A DNA stretch of 64,000 nt from Pycnococcus provasolii (Eukaryota; Chlorophyta; Pseudoscourfieldiophyceae; Pseudoscourfieldiales): contig CP150575.1 in the NCBI GenBank assembly GCA_049487715.1, positions 526,030 through 590,029 of the forward strand, read 5' to 3'. This document shows positions 1 through 7,778 of this stretch, in pieces; the first letter of the stretch is position 1; the number at the start of each line of letters is the position of its first letter. The notes beneath the pieces are model-generated. The model searched no databases, had not been told where the DNA came from, and was given only the letters and a program-made list of their open reading frames with translations. The position numbers and the translations under genes are program-made.

Positions 1-2
1 TG

Positions 3-1115
3 ATGAACTGTGCCATACAGCAAACGTTTGAAGCCCTTAAGGTCAAGCTAGAGGGCGTCGCCGTGAAAACGAAAAAAGGCGCTCAGCCACATACGTCGCT
101 GTGGCTGAGCGCGGGCGATCGCGTCGTGCACGACCCGAGGAAGGAAACGAAGATGACAGTTGTGGGCGCTGGTGCTGGCGCACAGGCGGCTGCGGGGAAG
201 AAGCGGACACACTCGACTGGAAAGTTGGACAAGCTGAGGACGAAAAAGGCGAAGAACAGCTCGGACGCAGCCGTCAAGGTTGTCACTCCGGTTCAGGGTG
301 TATCAGCAGCGGCGGGTGCAGCCCCAGACATTGAGGAGGGGGATGGCGATGTTCCTTTCCCACTCAGCTCGCCTGTTGAAATACCCAAAGACGACGATCG
401 GCTCCTCCAACTTCTCCGAGCAGTGTCACTTCGCTTGAAGCTGCTAGTCAGTCCCAAGGATTGGACTGTGGAAGACAAAAGACAGATTAAAGAGCTCCCT
501 GATGGCGATGCAATTATGAACTTGGAAGCATCTCCCGTGCTCCAGATACTGTGGTGGGTCCCTCTGACATCAAACGATCGATTTAATATGATCGGGGAAG
601 TGCAACTCGGCAAGATTATTTCAGAGCTGAAGAAGAAGCACGGGAAGAACGAGGTGGGCATGAAAGCTGCGGCTGTCAAAAATAAGTGGAAGACCCAATT
701 AAATCGATTTGCGAAGGAGCAAGAGGAGAAGGCGGAGAAGGAGGAGGAGAAGGAGGAGAAGGAGGAGGAGAAGGAGCAGGAGCAGGAGGAGCAGGAGGAG
801 CAGGCGGAGGAGGAGCAGGAGCAGGAGGAGCAGGAAGAGGAGGAGGATGGCGATGATGACGATGATGGCAATGAGGTTAATGAAGGCAAGGTCGTGTCCT
901 CCTCGGAGGAGGACGGGATGGCGGATGGCGAGGAGGAGGAGGAGGAGGAGAAGAAGACAGTGCCGCAGGTTGTCGTCATCGACAATGGATCGACTGACGA
1001 AGAAAGCGATAAGGAGGAGGAGGAGGAGGAGGAAGACAGTGAAGAGGAGGAGAATGCTGTACCACAGGTTGTTATCATCGACGACGGGTCGACCGACGAC
1101 GAAGGCGCAATTTGA
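3..1115 (+). CDS. Acidic low-complexity nuclear-type protein, possibly 5' truncated by the window edge
   Basis: I do not recognise a family. The reading frame opens with an ATG at the third base of the window, so an upstream start or exon cannot be excluded. The first third is basic and Lys/Ala rich, including a KKRTHS stretch that could serve as a nuclear localisation signal. The middle contains a short globular-looking part with Trp and Leu (around residues 125-235, nt 380-710). The C-terminal third is almost pure Glu with Gln, Asp and Ser. Embedded in it are two near-identical units, VPQVVVIDNGSTDEES and VPQVVIIDDGSTDDEG, each a hydrophobic VV(V/I)ID core flanked by acids and serines. That shape resembles SUMO-interacting motifs, but this is inference. 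The next gene downstream is convergent. Confidence 0.55.
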   Translation: MNCAIQQTFEALKVKLEGVAVKTKKGAQPHTSLWLSAGDRVVHDPRKETKMTVVGAGAGAQAAAGKKRTHSTGKLDKLRTKKAKNSSDAAVKVVTPVQGVSAAAGAAPDIEEGDGDVPFPLSSPVEIPKDDDRLLQLLRAVSLRLKLLVSPKDWTVEDKRQIKELPDGDAIMNLEASPVLQILWWVPLTSNDRFNMIGEVQLGKIISELKKKHGKNEVGMKAAAVKNKWKTQLNRFAKEQEEKAEKEEEKEEKEEEKEQEQEEQEEQAEEEQEQEEQEEEEDGDDDDDGNEVNEGKVVSSSEEDGMADGEEEEEEEKKTVPQVVVIDNGSTDEESDKEEEEEEEDSEEEENAVPQVVIIDDGSTDDEGAI

Positions 1116-1215
1116 ATCGGAATCGCATGTTTTTGTATTACTACTGTAAATCAATCAACAAATCTCCTCCTTCTCCTTCTCCTGTCCTTTCTCCCCTTTT
1201 CCCAGCCTCTTATTC

Positions 1216-2589
1216 TTACTCGATGCCAAGTTCCTTGGCATTTACGATAGATGGCGCAGCCTTGGGAACCTCCGCAATGGGCATATCCAAGAATGGCGTG
1301 ATGTCCTGCTTGTTCCAGACAGGGTATCCGTTGACGAGAGCAGCAACGTTCTGTGCGGCGAGCGTCGCCATTCCTCCACGCGTGTACAACGACGCGGACG
1401 CGATGTGCGGCACGATGACGGCATTTGGGCAGTCTGCGAGTCCCGGCTTCATGAGCGGCTCATCCTCGAACACGTCAAGGCCGCACATGAACGTGGGATT
1501 ATCCTTGAGATGTTTGACGAGAGCCACCTCGTCAATGACCGGACCGCGTGCGGCGTTGACGAGCACCGCCGTGTCCTTCATCATGTTGAGGCGCGCCTCG
1601 TTCATGAGGTGGCGCGTGTTGTCGTCGAGCAGGCAGTGAAGCGACACGACATCGCACTGAGGAAGGAGCTCTTCGACCGACTCCGCGCGTCGCCACTTTA
1701 TGGGCTCGTCACCCTGGCTTTCGAGAAACTTTCCGTACCCGTCGAGGTACTTCTCGAATGCCGGCTGTGGGAATGGGTCGTAGTACACGAGGTCCATCTT
1801 GTGCCCCTCGACGAGCATCTTCGCGTACGCCTGCCCGATACGCCCGGCCCCGACGATGCCAACCGTCTTGCGCTGCAGCAGGTGTCCGACGAACAGCGTT
1901 GGAAGCCACCCTTCGTACTTGCCTGCGCGCATGAAGACGTCCGCCTCGACGACGCGTCGTGCGGCTGCTAGCGTGAGTGCCGCGGCAAGCTCGGCGGTAG
2001 TCTCTGTGAGAACACCCGGCGTGTTGCCTACGGGTATGCCTCGCTCGGTGGCGCTGGGAACGTGCACGTTGTTGTATCCGACGGCGTAGTTGCTCATGCC
2101 TTTTCCGCCCGCTTGTTTGAGCGCCTCGAACAGTTCGTGGTTCCAGTTTTCCGTTAGCTGTCCTAGTACTCCGTCGCACTTTTGTCCAATGAGGCTGACA
2201 ATTTGTTCGTTGGAGAGTATGACGTCAGGCGACGTGCACACCTCCACGCGGCAGTCTGCGGCGACGAGGAGCTGCATCCACCTTTCTCCAGGTAAGTTTT
2301 TCGTGACGAGCACGCGGTGTTTTCCCGCCGGGTTGTGAACTTCCACGGGAGGTACTGCAGCTGATGACGAGGAGGAGGAGGAGGAGGAGGAGGACGCTGC
2401 TGCAGAGGCGGCTGACGAGGAGAATGACGGTGATGATGACGACGACGAAGTAGAAGATGGAGACAGGGACGACAGAAGGGTAGCAGGAGCTGCTGAGGGT
2501 AATAAGAGCCCCCCCAAGCACTTAAATCTCCTGGAGCTGTATTGTTGTGCTGCTGCTCCTCTTAGAGACTTGAAAAGCAGAGAAGCCAT
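1216..2589 (-). CDS. HPR1: Hydroxypyruvate/glyoxylate reductase, plant HPR1 type, with predicted mitochondrial presequence
   Basis: Reduces hydroxypyruvate to D-glycerate with NADH, the penultimate step of the photorespiratory C2 cycle. From the chosen ATG (MASLLFKSLRG) the protein has 457 residues. Residues 1-35 form an Arg/Leu/Ser presequence without acids. Residues 40-79 are a Ser/Ala linker. The catalytic body follows, starting at VEVHNPAGK. The D-2-hydroxyacid dehydrogenase hallmarks are present: GAGRIG (247-252) for NAD, Arg348 in NAARGP, Glu377 in DVFEDEP, and His395 in VPHIASAS. The body aligns throughout with land-plant peroxisomal HPR1, including a conserved APSIVN segment near the end. 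The plant SKL peroxisomal tripeptide is absent; the protein stops at KELGIE. The gene is head to head with the aminotransferase that makes its substrate. Mitochondrial location is inferred. An in-frame extension upstream of the ATG lacks presequence character. Confidence 0.93.
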   Translation of the reverse strand: MASLLFKSLRGAAAQQYSSRRFKCLGGLLLPSAAPATLLSSLSPSSTSSSSSSPSFSSSAASAAASSSSSSSSSSSAAVPPVEVHNPAGKHRVLVTKNLPGERWMQLLVAADCRVEVCTSPDVILSNEQIVSLIGQKCDGVLGQLTENWNHELFEALKQAGGKGMSNYAVGYNNVHVPSATERGIPVGNTPGVLTETTAELAAALTLAAARRVVEADVFMRAGKYEGWLPTLFVGHLLQRKTVGIVGAGRIGQAYAKMLVEGHKMDLVYYDPFPQPAFEKYLDGYGKFLESQGDEPIKWRRAESVEELLPQCDVVSLHCLLDDNTRHLMNEARLNMMKDTAVLVNAARGPVIDEVALVKHLKDNPTFMCGLDVFEDEPLMKPGLADCPNAVIVPHIASASLYTRGGMATLAAQNVAALVNGYPVWNKQDITPFLDMPIAEVPKAAPSIVNAKELGIE

Positions 2590-3446
2590 GGCTGGTAAAG
2601 AAAGTACAGTAAGGCTGCTGGTAAAGGAGAGAGAGAGGTAAGCAAAAGTGTTTTCTAGATGGAAACAAGGAATAGATACTATACGACGAGTTAGAGATAA
2701 GGGCGACGGATACGGATACGGATAGGCGCCAATAAATAGTACCAAAGAGACAAAGAGTGCCAGCGTGGACCAAAAGCAGAGGTGGGGTGTGTACGGAAAT
2801 ACGGAAATAGACCAAGGAGGGATCCCCATATTGAGATTTCGCCAAGCTTCTAAGGGGATGTTGATTTGTTTTCGAGGGGAGGGGAGGGGAGGCAAGCAAG
2901 CTCGGACTACCCTACTCCAAGGCTTGCGGCTGAGAGCGGGGCTGGGCGAATCGGCAAATCGTACTCAATTCGAGAAACCCTTTCTGCTCCAGCAAATGCA
3001 AATCCTCCGTGGCAGAACTCCACCGAGAAATCAACAGGATCCCAACACGCGCAAAGAAACGCAAAGAAACAAGAGGTGTTGATTTCTCTTGAGACTTCTC
3101 TTGACTTCTCTCTCTGTTGATCCCGCGCCTCGTGCTCGTCGTGAAGCTCGTGAAGCTGGAGTTTGATTCGATTCCTAGAGGTCCGTTGGATTTGACCTGC
3201 AGTATTCTATCAGGTGAGGTGAGGCTCGTGCCCCTTCCTTGGTGTATCTTGTGCCCCTTCCCTTCCAGCTCAGCACTCTAGAGGCTCTAGAGGTTTGTTC
3301 CTCTCGCACCTCCTCCTCTTCAGTGTGTCAGCTTTCTCACACTCCCAGTACCTCGTATTCGTATTCGTATTCTGCTCCACGCGTCCACTCCGCGTCTCCA
3401 TAAGCCTTCCTCTCACTCCGTCCGTCTGAGGGTGTATCTCAGCTCT
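2590..3446. promoter_or_regulatory. Shared divergent promoter region of HPR1 and the glyoxylate aminotransferase
   Basis: These 857 bases separate two divergent start codons and contain no convincing gene. A TATA-like CTATTTATTG on the minus strand lies about 150 bases upstream of the reductase ATG. Pyrimidine-rich stretches (3230-3420) precede the aminotransferase ATG and probably form its leader. Bidirectional control of two consecutive pathway steps is inferred from the arrangement. Confidence 0.5.
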
Positions 3447-4955
3447 ATGTCATCCGTGCTCTACACCGCGATGTGGCGCCCGCTCGTCAACAACTCCAAC
3501 GCACTGCTGACGAGTGTTGCGGCGAATAACTGCCGCTACCACTTTCCATCCATTGCCGCGCTCTCGACGCGCACATTCGCATCGTCCTCGGCATCCTCCT
3601 CCTCTGCATCCTCCTCCTCATCTGCTGCTTCTGCTGCTGCTGCCGCTTCCTCATCCTCGTCAGCTGGTGCAGCCTCGGAGTACCTGTGCCCGGAATTCTC
3701 GTACACGCCGCCGGGAAAGCACCACCTCTTCGTGCCCGGCCCGACGAACATCCCGGACAGCGTGCAGCGCGAAATGCACCGAGCGTCGCTCAACCACCGC
3801 GACCCGTTCTTCAAAACGGTCACCTACCAGGCACTCAACGACGTCAAGTACCTCTTCAAGACGCACCAAGGACAGCCGTACGTCTTCCCAGGAACGGGAA
3901 CGGGTGCGTGGGAGGCGGGGTTCACCAACACGCTCTCCGCGGGAGACAAGGTCATCATGTTCCGCTACGGGCAGTTCAGCCACCTGTGGGTGGACATGGC
4001 GCAGCGCCTCGGACTGAACGTCATCTGCCTCGAGGAACCGTGGGGCAACGGCGCCGACGAGGCGAAACTCGAGCAAGTCCTGAAGGAACACCCCGACACG
4101 AAGGCTGTCTGCGTCGTGCACAACGAAACGACCACGGGCGTGACCAGCGACCTGCCAGCGTGCCGTGCTGCCATGGATCGCGCCGGATCCGACGCCCTGC
4201 TCATGGTTGACGGCGTGTCCAGCATTGGCGCTTGCGAATTCAAGATGGACGAGTGGGGAGTGGACATCGCCGTCACCGGATCCCAGAAAGCGCTCAGCCT
4301 TCCCACGGGCCTTGCGCTCGTCTGCGCCAGCCCCAAGGCGAAGAGCAAGCTCGCTTCGTCAAACCTGAAGAAGGTGTACTACAGCTTCGAGGACATGGAC
4401 AAGTTCAACGCCGTCGGCGGATTCCCGTACACGCCATCCATCCCTCTGCTGTATGGCCTCATTGAGGCGATGCGCCTCATCAAGGAGGAGGGCCTCGACA
4501 ACGTCATCGCACGCCACGCACGATTTGCGGAGGGAACGCGTGCGGCTGCCAAGGCTTGGGGCTTGGAGACGCTCTGCACACAACCGAGGTGGCATTCAAA
4601 CAGCCTGACGGTGCTCAAGGCTCCGCCGGAAATTACGGACACGTCGGATTTCGTCACGTACATGTACTGCAAGTACAACGTTTCCCTTGGCCTCGGACTC
4701 AGCGAGGTGCAGGGTAAGGTGTTCCGCATTGGGCACCTAGGGTCGATGGACGAGGTGAGCCTGCTCGGCGCGATTGCCGCCACGGAGATGGGACTTCGCG
4801 ACTACGGCGCGCTCAAGAACGTGTCGAATGGCGCGGGCGTTGGCGCCGCGCTCGACTACTTCCGCCGCACGGCGAGGATGATTCCGACGCGCGACCACGT
4901 TGTGCATGATCCGATGATCCAAGACAATCAGACGCCGATGACGGCAAGTGGCTAA
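3447..4955 (+). CDS. AGT1: Serine/alanine-glyoxylate aminotransferase, PLP-dependent class V
   Basis: Transaminates glyoxylate to glycine using serine or alanine; the serine reaction yields hydroxypyruvate, the substrate of the neighbouring reductase. The protein has 502 residues. Residues 1-45 are a presequence rich in Ser, Asn and Arg (ending near STRTFASSS), followed by a Ser/Ala linker to about residue 75. The catalytic body begins at YTPPGKHHLFVPGPTNIP. The PLP-binding lysine is Lys281 in TGSQKALSLPTG, preceded by VDGVSSIG and the family motif MDEWGVD. The length beyond the body is explained by the presequence and an extended C-terminus. Plant orthologues end in a peroxisomal SRI-type tripeptide; this one ends in PMTASG. 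I chose the first ATG after a short upstream non-ATG in-frame stretch. Mitochondrial targeting is inferred. Confidence 0.93.
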   Translation: MSSVLYTAMWRPLVNNSNALLTSVAANNCRYHFPSIAALSTRTFASSSASSSSASSSSSAASAAAAASSSSSAGAASEYLCPEFSYTPPGKHHLFVPGPTNIPDSVQREMHRASLNHRDPFFKTVTYQALNDVKYLFKTHQGQPYVFPGTGTGAWEAGFTNTLSAGDKVIMFRYGQFSHLWVDMAQRLGLNVICLEEPWGNGADEAKLEQVLKEHPDTKAVCVVHNETTTGVTSDLPACRAAMDRAGSDALLMVDGVSSIGACEFKMDEWGVDIAVTGSQKALSLPTGLALVCASPKAKSKLASSNLKKVYYSFEDMDKFNAVGGFPYTPSIPLLYGLIEAMRLIKEEGLDNVIARHARFAEGTRAAAKAWGLETLCTQPRWHSNSLTVLKAPPEITDTSDFVTYMYCKYNVSLGLGLSEVQGKVFRIGHLGSMDEVSLLGAIAATEMGLRDYGALKNVSNGAGVGAALDYFRRTARMIPTRDHVVHDPMIQDNQTPMTASG

Positions 4956-5271
4956 GTACACATCTTCTCTCTAAGAAATCTCCGAGGGACTTTGGAAGAA
5001 AATACAAAAACAAACAAACAAACAAAATAAGCAAAAGAGAAAGTCCGTGTGATTGCTCACCTTTGTGTTTTGCGTATTTGCTAGGATAGAGAGGAAAAAG
5101 AAAAAAAAGCAGGGAGAGGAGAGAGAAGAATCAGGCTGAAAAACAAATAATTCCTTTTCCGATGTTGTGGTTTTACGGCGTGTGCGCCCTTTGTTGTTTC
5201 ATTTGGTAACCAAAAATAATATCTTCTATGCTTTACAACGAAAAAACAACAACAAATAATTCATCTTACAA
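4956..5271. other. Convergent intergenic spacer, A-rich
   Basis: These 316 bases lie between the stop codons of the aminotransferase and the TPR protein. The sequence is strongly A/T rich with poly-A and CAAA runs (5000-5040, 5095-5110), consistent with two overlapping 3' untranslated regions. I see no gene here. Confidence 0.5.
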
Positions 5272-7320
5272 TCATATCGTCGCTCCCGAAGCATCGTACG
5301 CCTCCTGCTCCAGCTTTCTTCCACGATCGGAGAATGCACGCGCACTGTCGCGCATCGCTCGTCGCGCGGCATCCTTCCATGCGCCCATATCCTCAGCCTC
5401 GCCATCAACAACTTCCTCGAATCCCACGTGCGCCAGCGCCGCGCGCATGCCAGAGCTCGTCACGTCGTGCCTCGCGATGCCATCTTGCCACGCGCTCAGC
5501 CACGAGCGCATACTCGCGTGTGCGTCGTTCGGCTTGCCGCACCTGCGGCAGAAGAGAACAGACGTGTCGTTCCCATGGGTCATGTTCGATCCAAACGGCT
5601 TCCAGCGTTCTTGCCTGCAGTACCCGATGCACTCGACATGCTCTTCGTGACGCACCGAACAGTCGCCGCCGCCGCCGCCGTCACGAGTAAGCTGCGCGAA
5701 GTACGCCTGACCAGCCTCACCGGCGCCCTGCGACCATCTCCCACCCCACTCGGTGCCGAACACGTCCTCCGTCATAAACAGGTCGCGTGCCGTGGACGCG
5801 GCGATGTCGCTCGACGATATCACCTGGGCCTTCTGCTCATTGTTGTTTTTGCTACCACGCTGCGTGTCCTCGCGCTGCTTGCGCACCTGCGCCGCGGCAG
5901 CGCCATCGTCCACCACCTTGATGTCAGAAACCGGTGCACCCATTTCCTCGCCGGTGTTCGGGTTCACGCCGGCATACACGCCGTCAATCTGCGGCTTCGC
6001 CTCCTTCGTGCCCGGCCTTCGCGGCGGAGGCGGATCCTCGTCGTTGTAGTATCCGCAGTCCTCGTGGCTCGTGTGCAAGCAGCCGCACACCTCGCAGTTC
6101 AGCACGGTCGTGTCCGACCAGTTGCGCATCGTCTGCACGTCGCGCTTCCACATCGTGCACGCACAGTCGCGGCACGCTCCGCGAAGTCGCGAGAAGATGT
6201 CGACGTGCACGCTTCGCCCGCGGTCGTACACCGGCTTGTCTAACTCGTTCGTCGCACCCGTCGATCGCTTCCAGCGAGCGACGCATTCGCGCCGGTGACG
6301 ACGCTGCGCCGTGCGCTCTTCGTCCCACTGTCGCAGTGCCGCTTCGTATTCCGCCCACTCGTTAGCCTCTCGCTGTGGCCGCTCTTGAATCTCGCGCAGG
6401 CGACGCTCCTCCTCCGCACGCTTGAGAGCCGCTTGTTTCGCCTCGTACCTCTCGTGGCTTCCGCCCTGCTCGGTGGCATACTCGCGATTTTCCCTGTAGT
6501 CGTCGCGCGACGGGTCAATTTCGATCGCTCTTCCGTAAGCAGCCACAGCCTCGTCGAACTGCTTGAGGCAGATGTGCGCGCGCGCCTTTCGCGCCCACAG
6601 CTTGGGCCATTCCGGATCGTACCTCAGCGCGCGGTCGGCGTCGCAGAGCGACTCCTTGTTCCTTCCGAGTCGCGCGTACGCCGCGGACCTGTTGCTGAGC
6701 GCCTTGGCATCGTCGGGGAGCGCGTTCACCGCCTGCGTGTACTTTTCGAGCGCCGCCTTGTACCTCGGCGGCGTTGCGTTGTAGTGCTCGTTTCCCTCCA
6801 AACGGTACCCTAGGCTTCTTTCGTGCGCCGGCTTTCTCCTGTGAATCGCCATCTGAGCCAGGTGGCTGGACACGGTCGTGGTGGTATTTCTCGTTGGGTT
6901 TAGCGTGGTTTTATCCGTAGCGCGCGTGATGCTGACGGACGCGTGTCCTTTGACAAGTACGGAGTGCCCTCTTTGTATCCACGGTATGTCAGCGATGGGC
7001 ATGTCGTCGGGTATTTTTGCCGTTTGCTGTGCGTGGTTTGTTCCCCCGGACGTTCCGTCCCACGACGGCCACTCTTGCCTCGTGGTTTTGACGTTCGTCG
7101 CGAGTTCGAATTCCCTCTTGAGGTCTCTGAAGCACGCCTTGGCTGCGTCCATGGCGAGCACGTACGCGTTTCCCTGCCATCTCACGGCGACATCTTTGGT
7201 TTTGACGGCGGAGTCGAGTGCTGCGAATAGGTTACTGCAGTTGACTTTTTTCAAAGGTCGCATGACAAAAGAAGACCCTGAACCTGAGGAGGAGGTGTCA
7301 CCATTTTCCATCAGAGACAT
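5272..7320 (-). CDS. TPR protein with two copies of a Cys/His motif, function unknown
   Basis: The protein has 682 residues. Residues 175-275 form about three tetratricopeptide repeats of the Hsp70/Hsp90-cochaperone kind (GNEHYN, YTQAV, ALSNRSAAYARLG, YDPEWPKLWARKARAH, YGRAIEIDP). A charged helical stretch follows (285-345). Two Cys/His units then occur at about 383-419 and 564-601 with identical internal spacing: Cys386/Cys568, WK at 391/573, Asp403/585, TVLNC and SVLFC (Cys409/591), CxxCG, and His419/601. This looks like a duplicated zinc-binding module I cannot name. The N-terminal 170 residues have no recognisable domain. The gene sits between the aminotransferase and glycerate kinase. 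It starts 458 bases from the kinase ATG, back to back. A role linked to the flanking pathway genes is only positional inference. Confidence 0.8.
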   Translation of the reverse strand: MSLMENGDTSSSGSGSSFVMRPLKKVNCSNLFAALDSAVKTKDVAVRWQGNAYVLAMDAAKACFRDLKREFELATNVKTTRQEWPSWDGTSGGTNHAQQTAKIPDDMPIADIPWIQRGHSVLVKGHASVSITRATDKTTLNPTRNTTTTVSSHLAQMAIHRRKPAHERSLGYRLEGNEHYNATPPRYKAALEKYTQAVNALPDDAKALSNRSAAYARLGRNKESLCDADRALRYDPEWPKLWARKARAHICLKQFDEAVAAYGRAIEIDPSRDDYRENREYATEQGGSHERYEAKQAALKRAEEERRLREIQERPQREANEWAEYEAALRQWDEERTAQRRHRRECVARWKRSTGATNELDKPVYDRGRSVHVDIFSRLRGACRDCACTMWKRDVQTMRNWSDTTVLNCEVCGCLHTSHEDCGYYNDEDPPPPRRPGTKEAKPQIDGVYAGVNPNTGEEMGAPVSDIKVVDDGAAAAQVRKQREDTQRGSKNNNEQKAQVISSSDIAASTARDLFMTEDVFGTEWGGRWSQGAGEAGQAYFAQLTRDGGGGGDCSVRHEEHVECIGYCRQERWKPFGSNMTHGNDTSVLFCRRCGKPNDAHASMRSWLSAWQDGIARHDVTSSGMRAALAHVGFEEVVDGEAEDMGAWKDAARRAMRDSARAFSDRGRKLEQEAYDASGATI

Positions 7321-7778
7321 CGCTATTAGACTATTAGCTGTTTTTCTAGATAAAAGTTATGTACCAGCCTACTACTGTAATAACGAGTATGTCAAAGTGC
7401 ACTACTGTAGTGAATGAGCGTTACAGTACTTCTTCTTCGAGGTAATAACGACACACGCCATGAATGGAGCTCTGGATGTTCTCTGGGAATGTTCCAAAAT
7501 ACCAAATATGTACGTTACGGAAACCTTCACGGAATTACGGTAGATGGTTCGTAACCCCTAATTGATTGTTTGCTTGCTTGCTTGCTTGCTTGATTGGGGG
7601 TTACGAATCGCGTTCAAGTTAGGGTTTAGGGTTTCGGGTTTCGGGTTCGGAAAATCTTTTATTCCATCTTGATTTATCCCCTAATCTTTTTCTCCGTTTT
7701 GGTTTTCTCCGTTTTGGTTTCGTTCCCGTTGAAGTGTTCCACGTCAGACGAGACTTGGACGGGTTTTGAGGAATCGCC
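7321..7778. promoter_or_regulatory. Divergent promoter region of the TPR protein and glycerate kinase, with short repeats
   Basis: This gap holds a perfect palindrome CACTACTGTAGTG (7400-7412), with a partial copy upstream near 7370. It also holds a TTGC tetranucleotide run (7570-7592) and telomere-like GGGTTTAGGGTTTCGGG sequence (about 7618-7650), roughly 130 bases upstream of the kinase ATG. No gene is evident. Confidence 0.45.

Noticed and set aside
293-1154. Ser- and Leu-rich minus-strand and Arg-rich plus-strand frames opposite the acidic gene
   Set aside because: They are direct shadows of GAG/GAA repeats encoding polyglutamate; composition is explained by the repeat.
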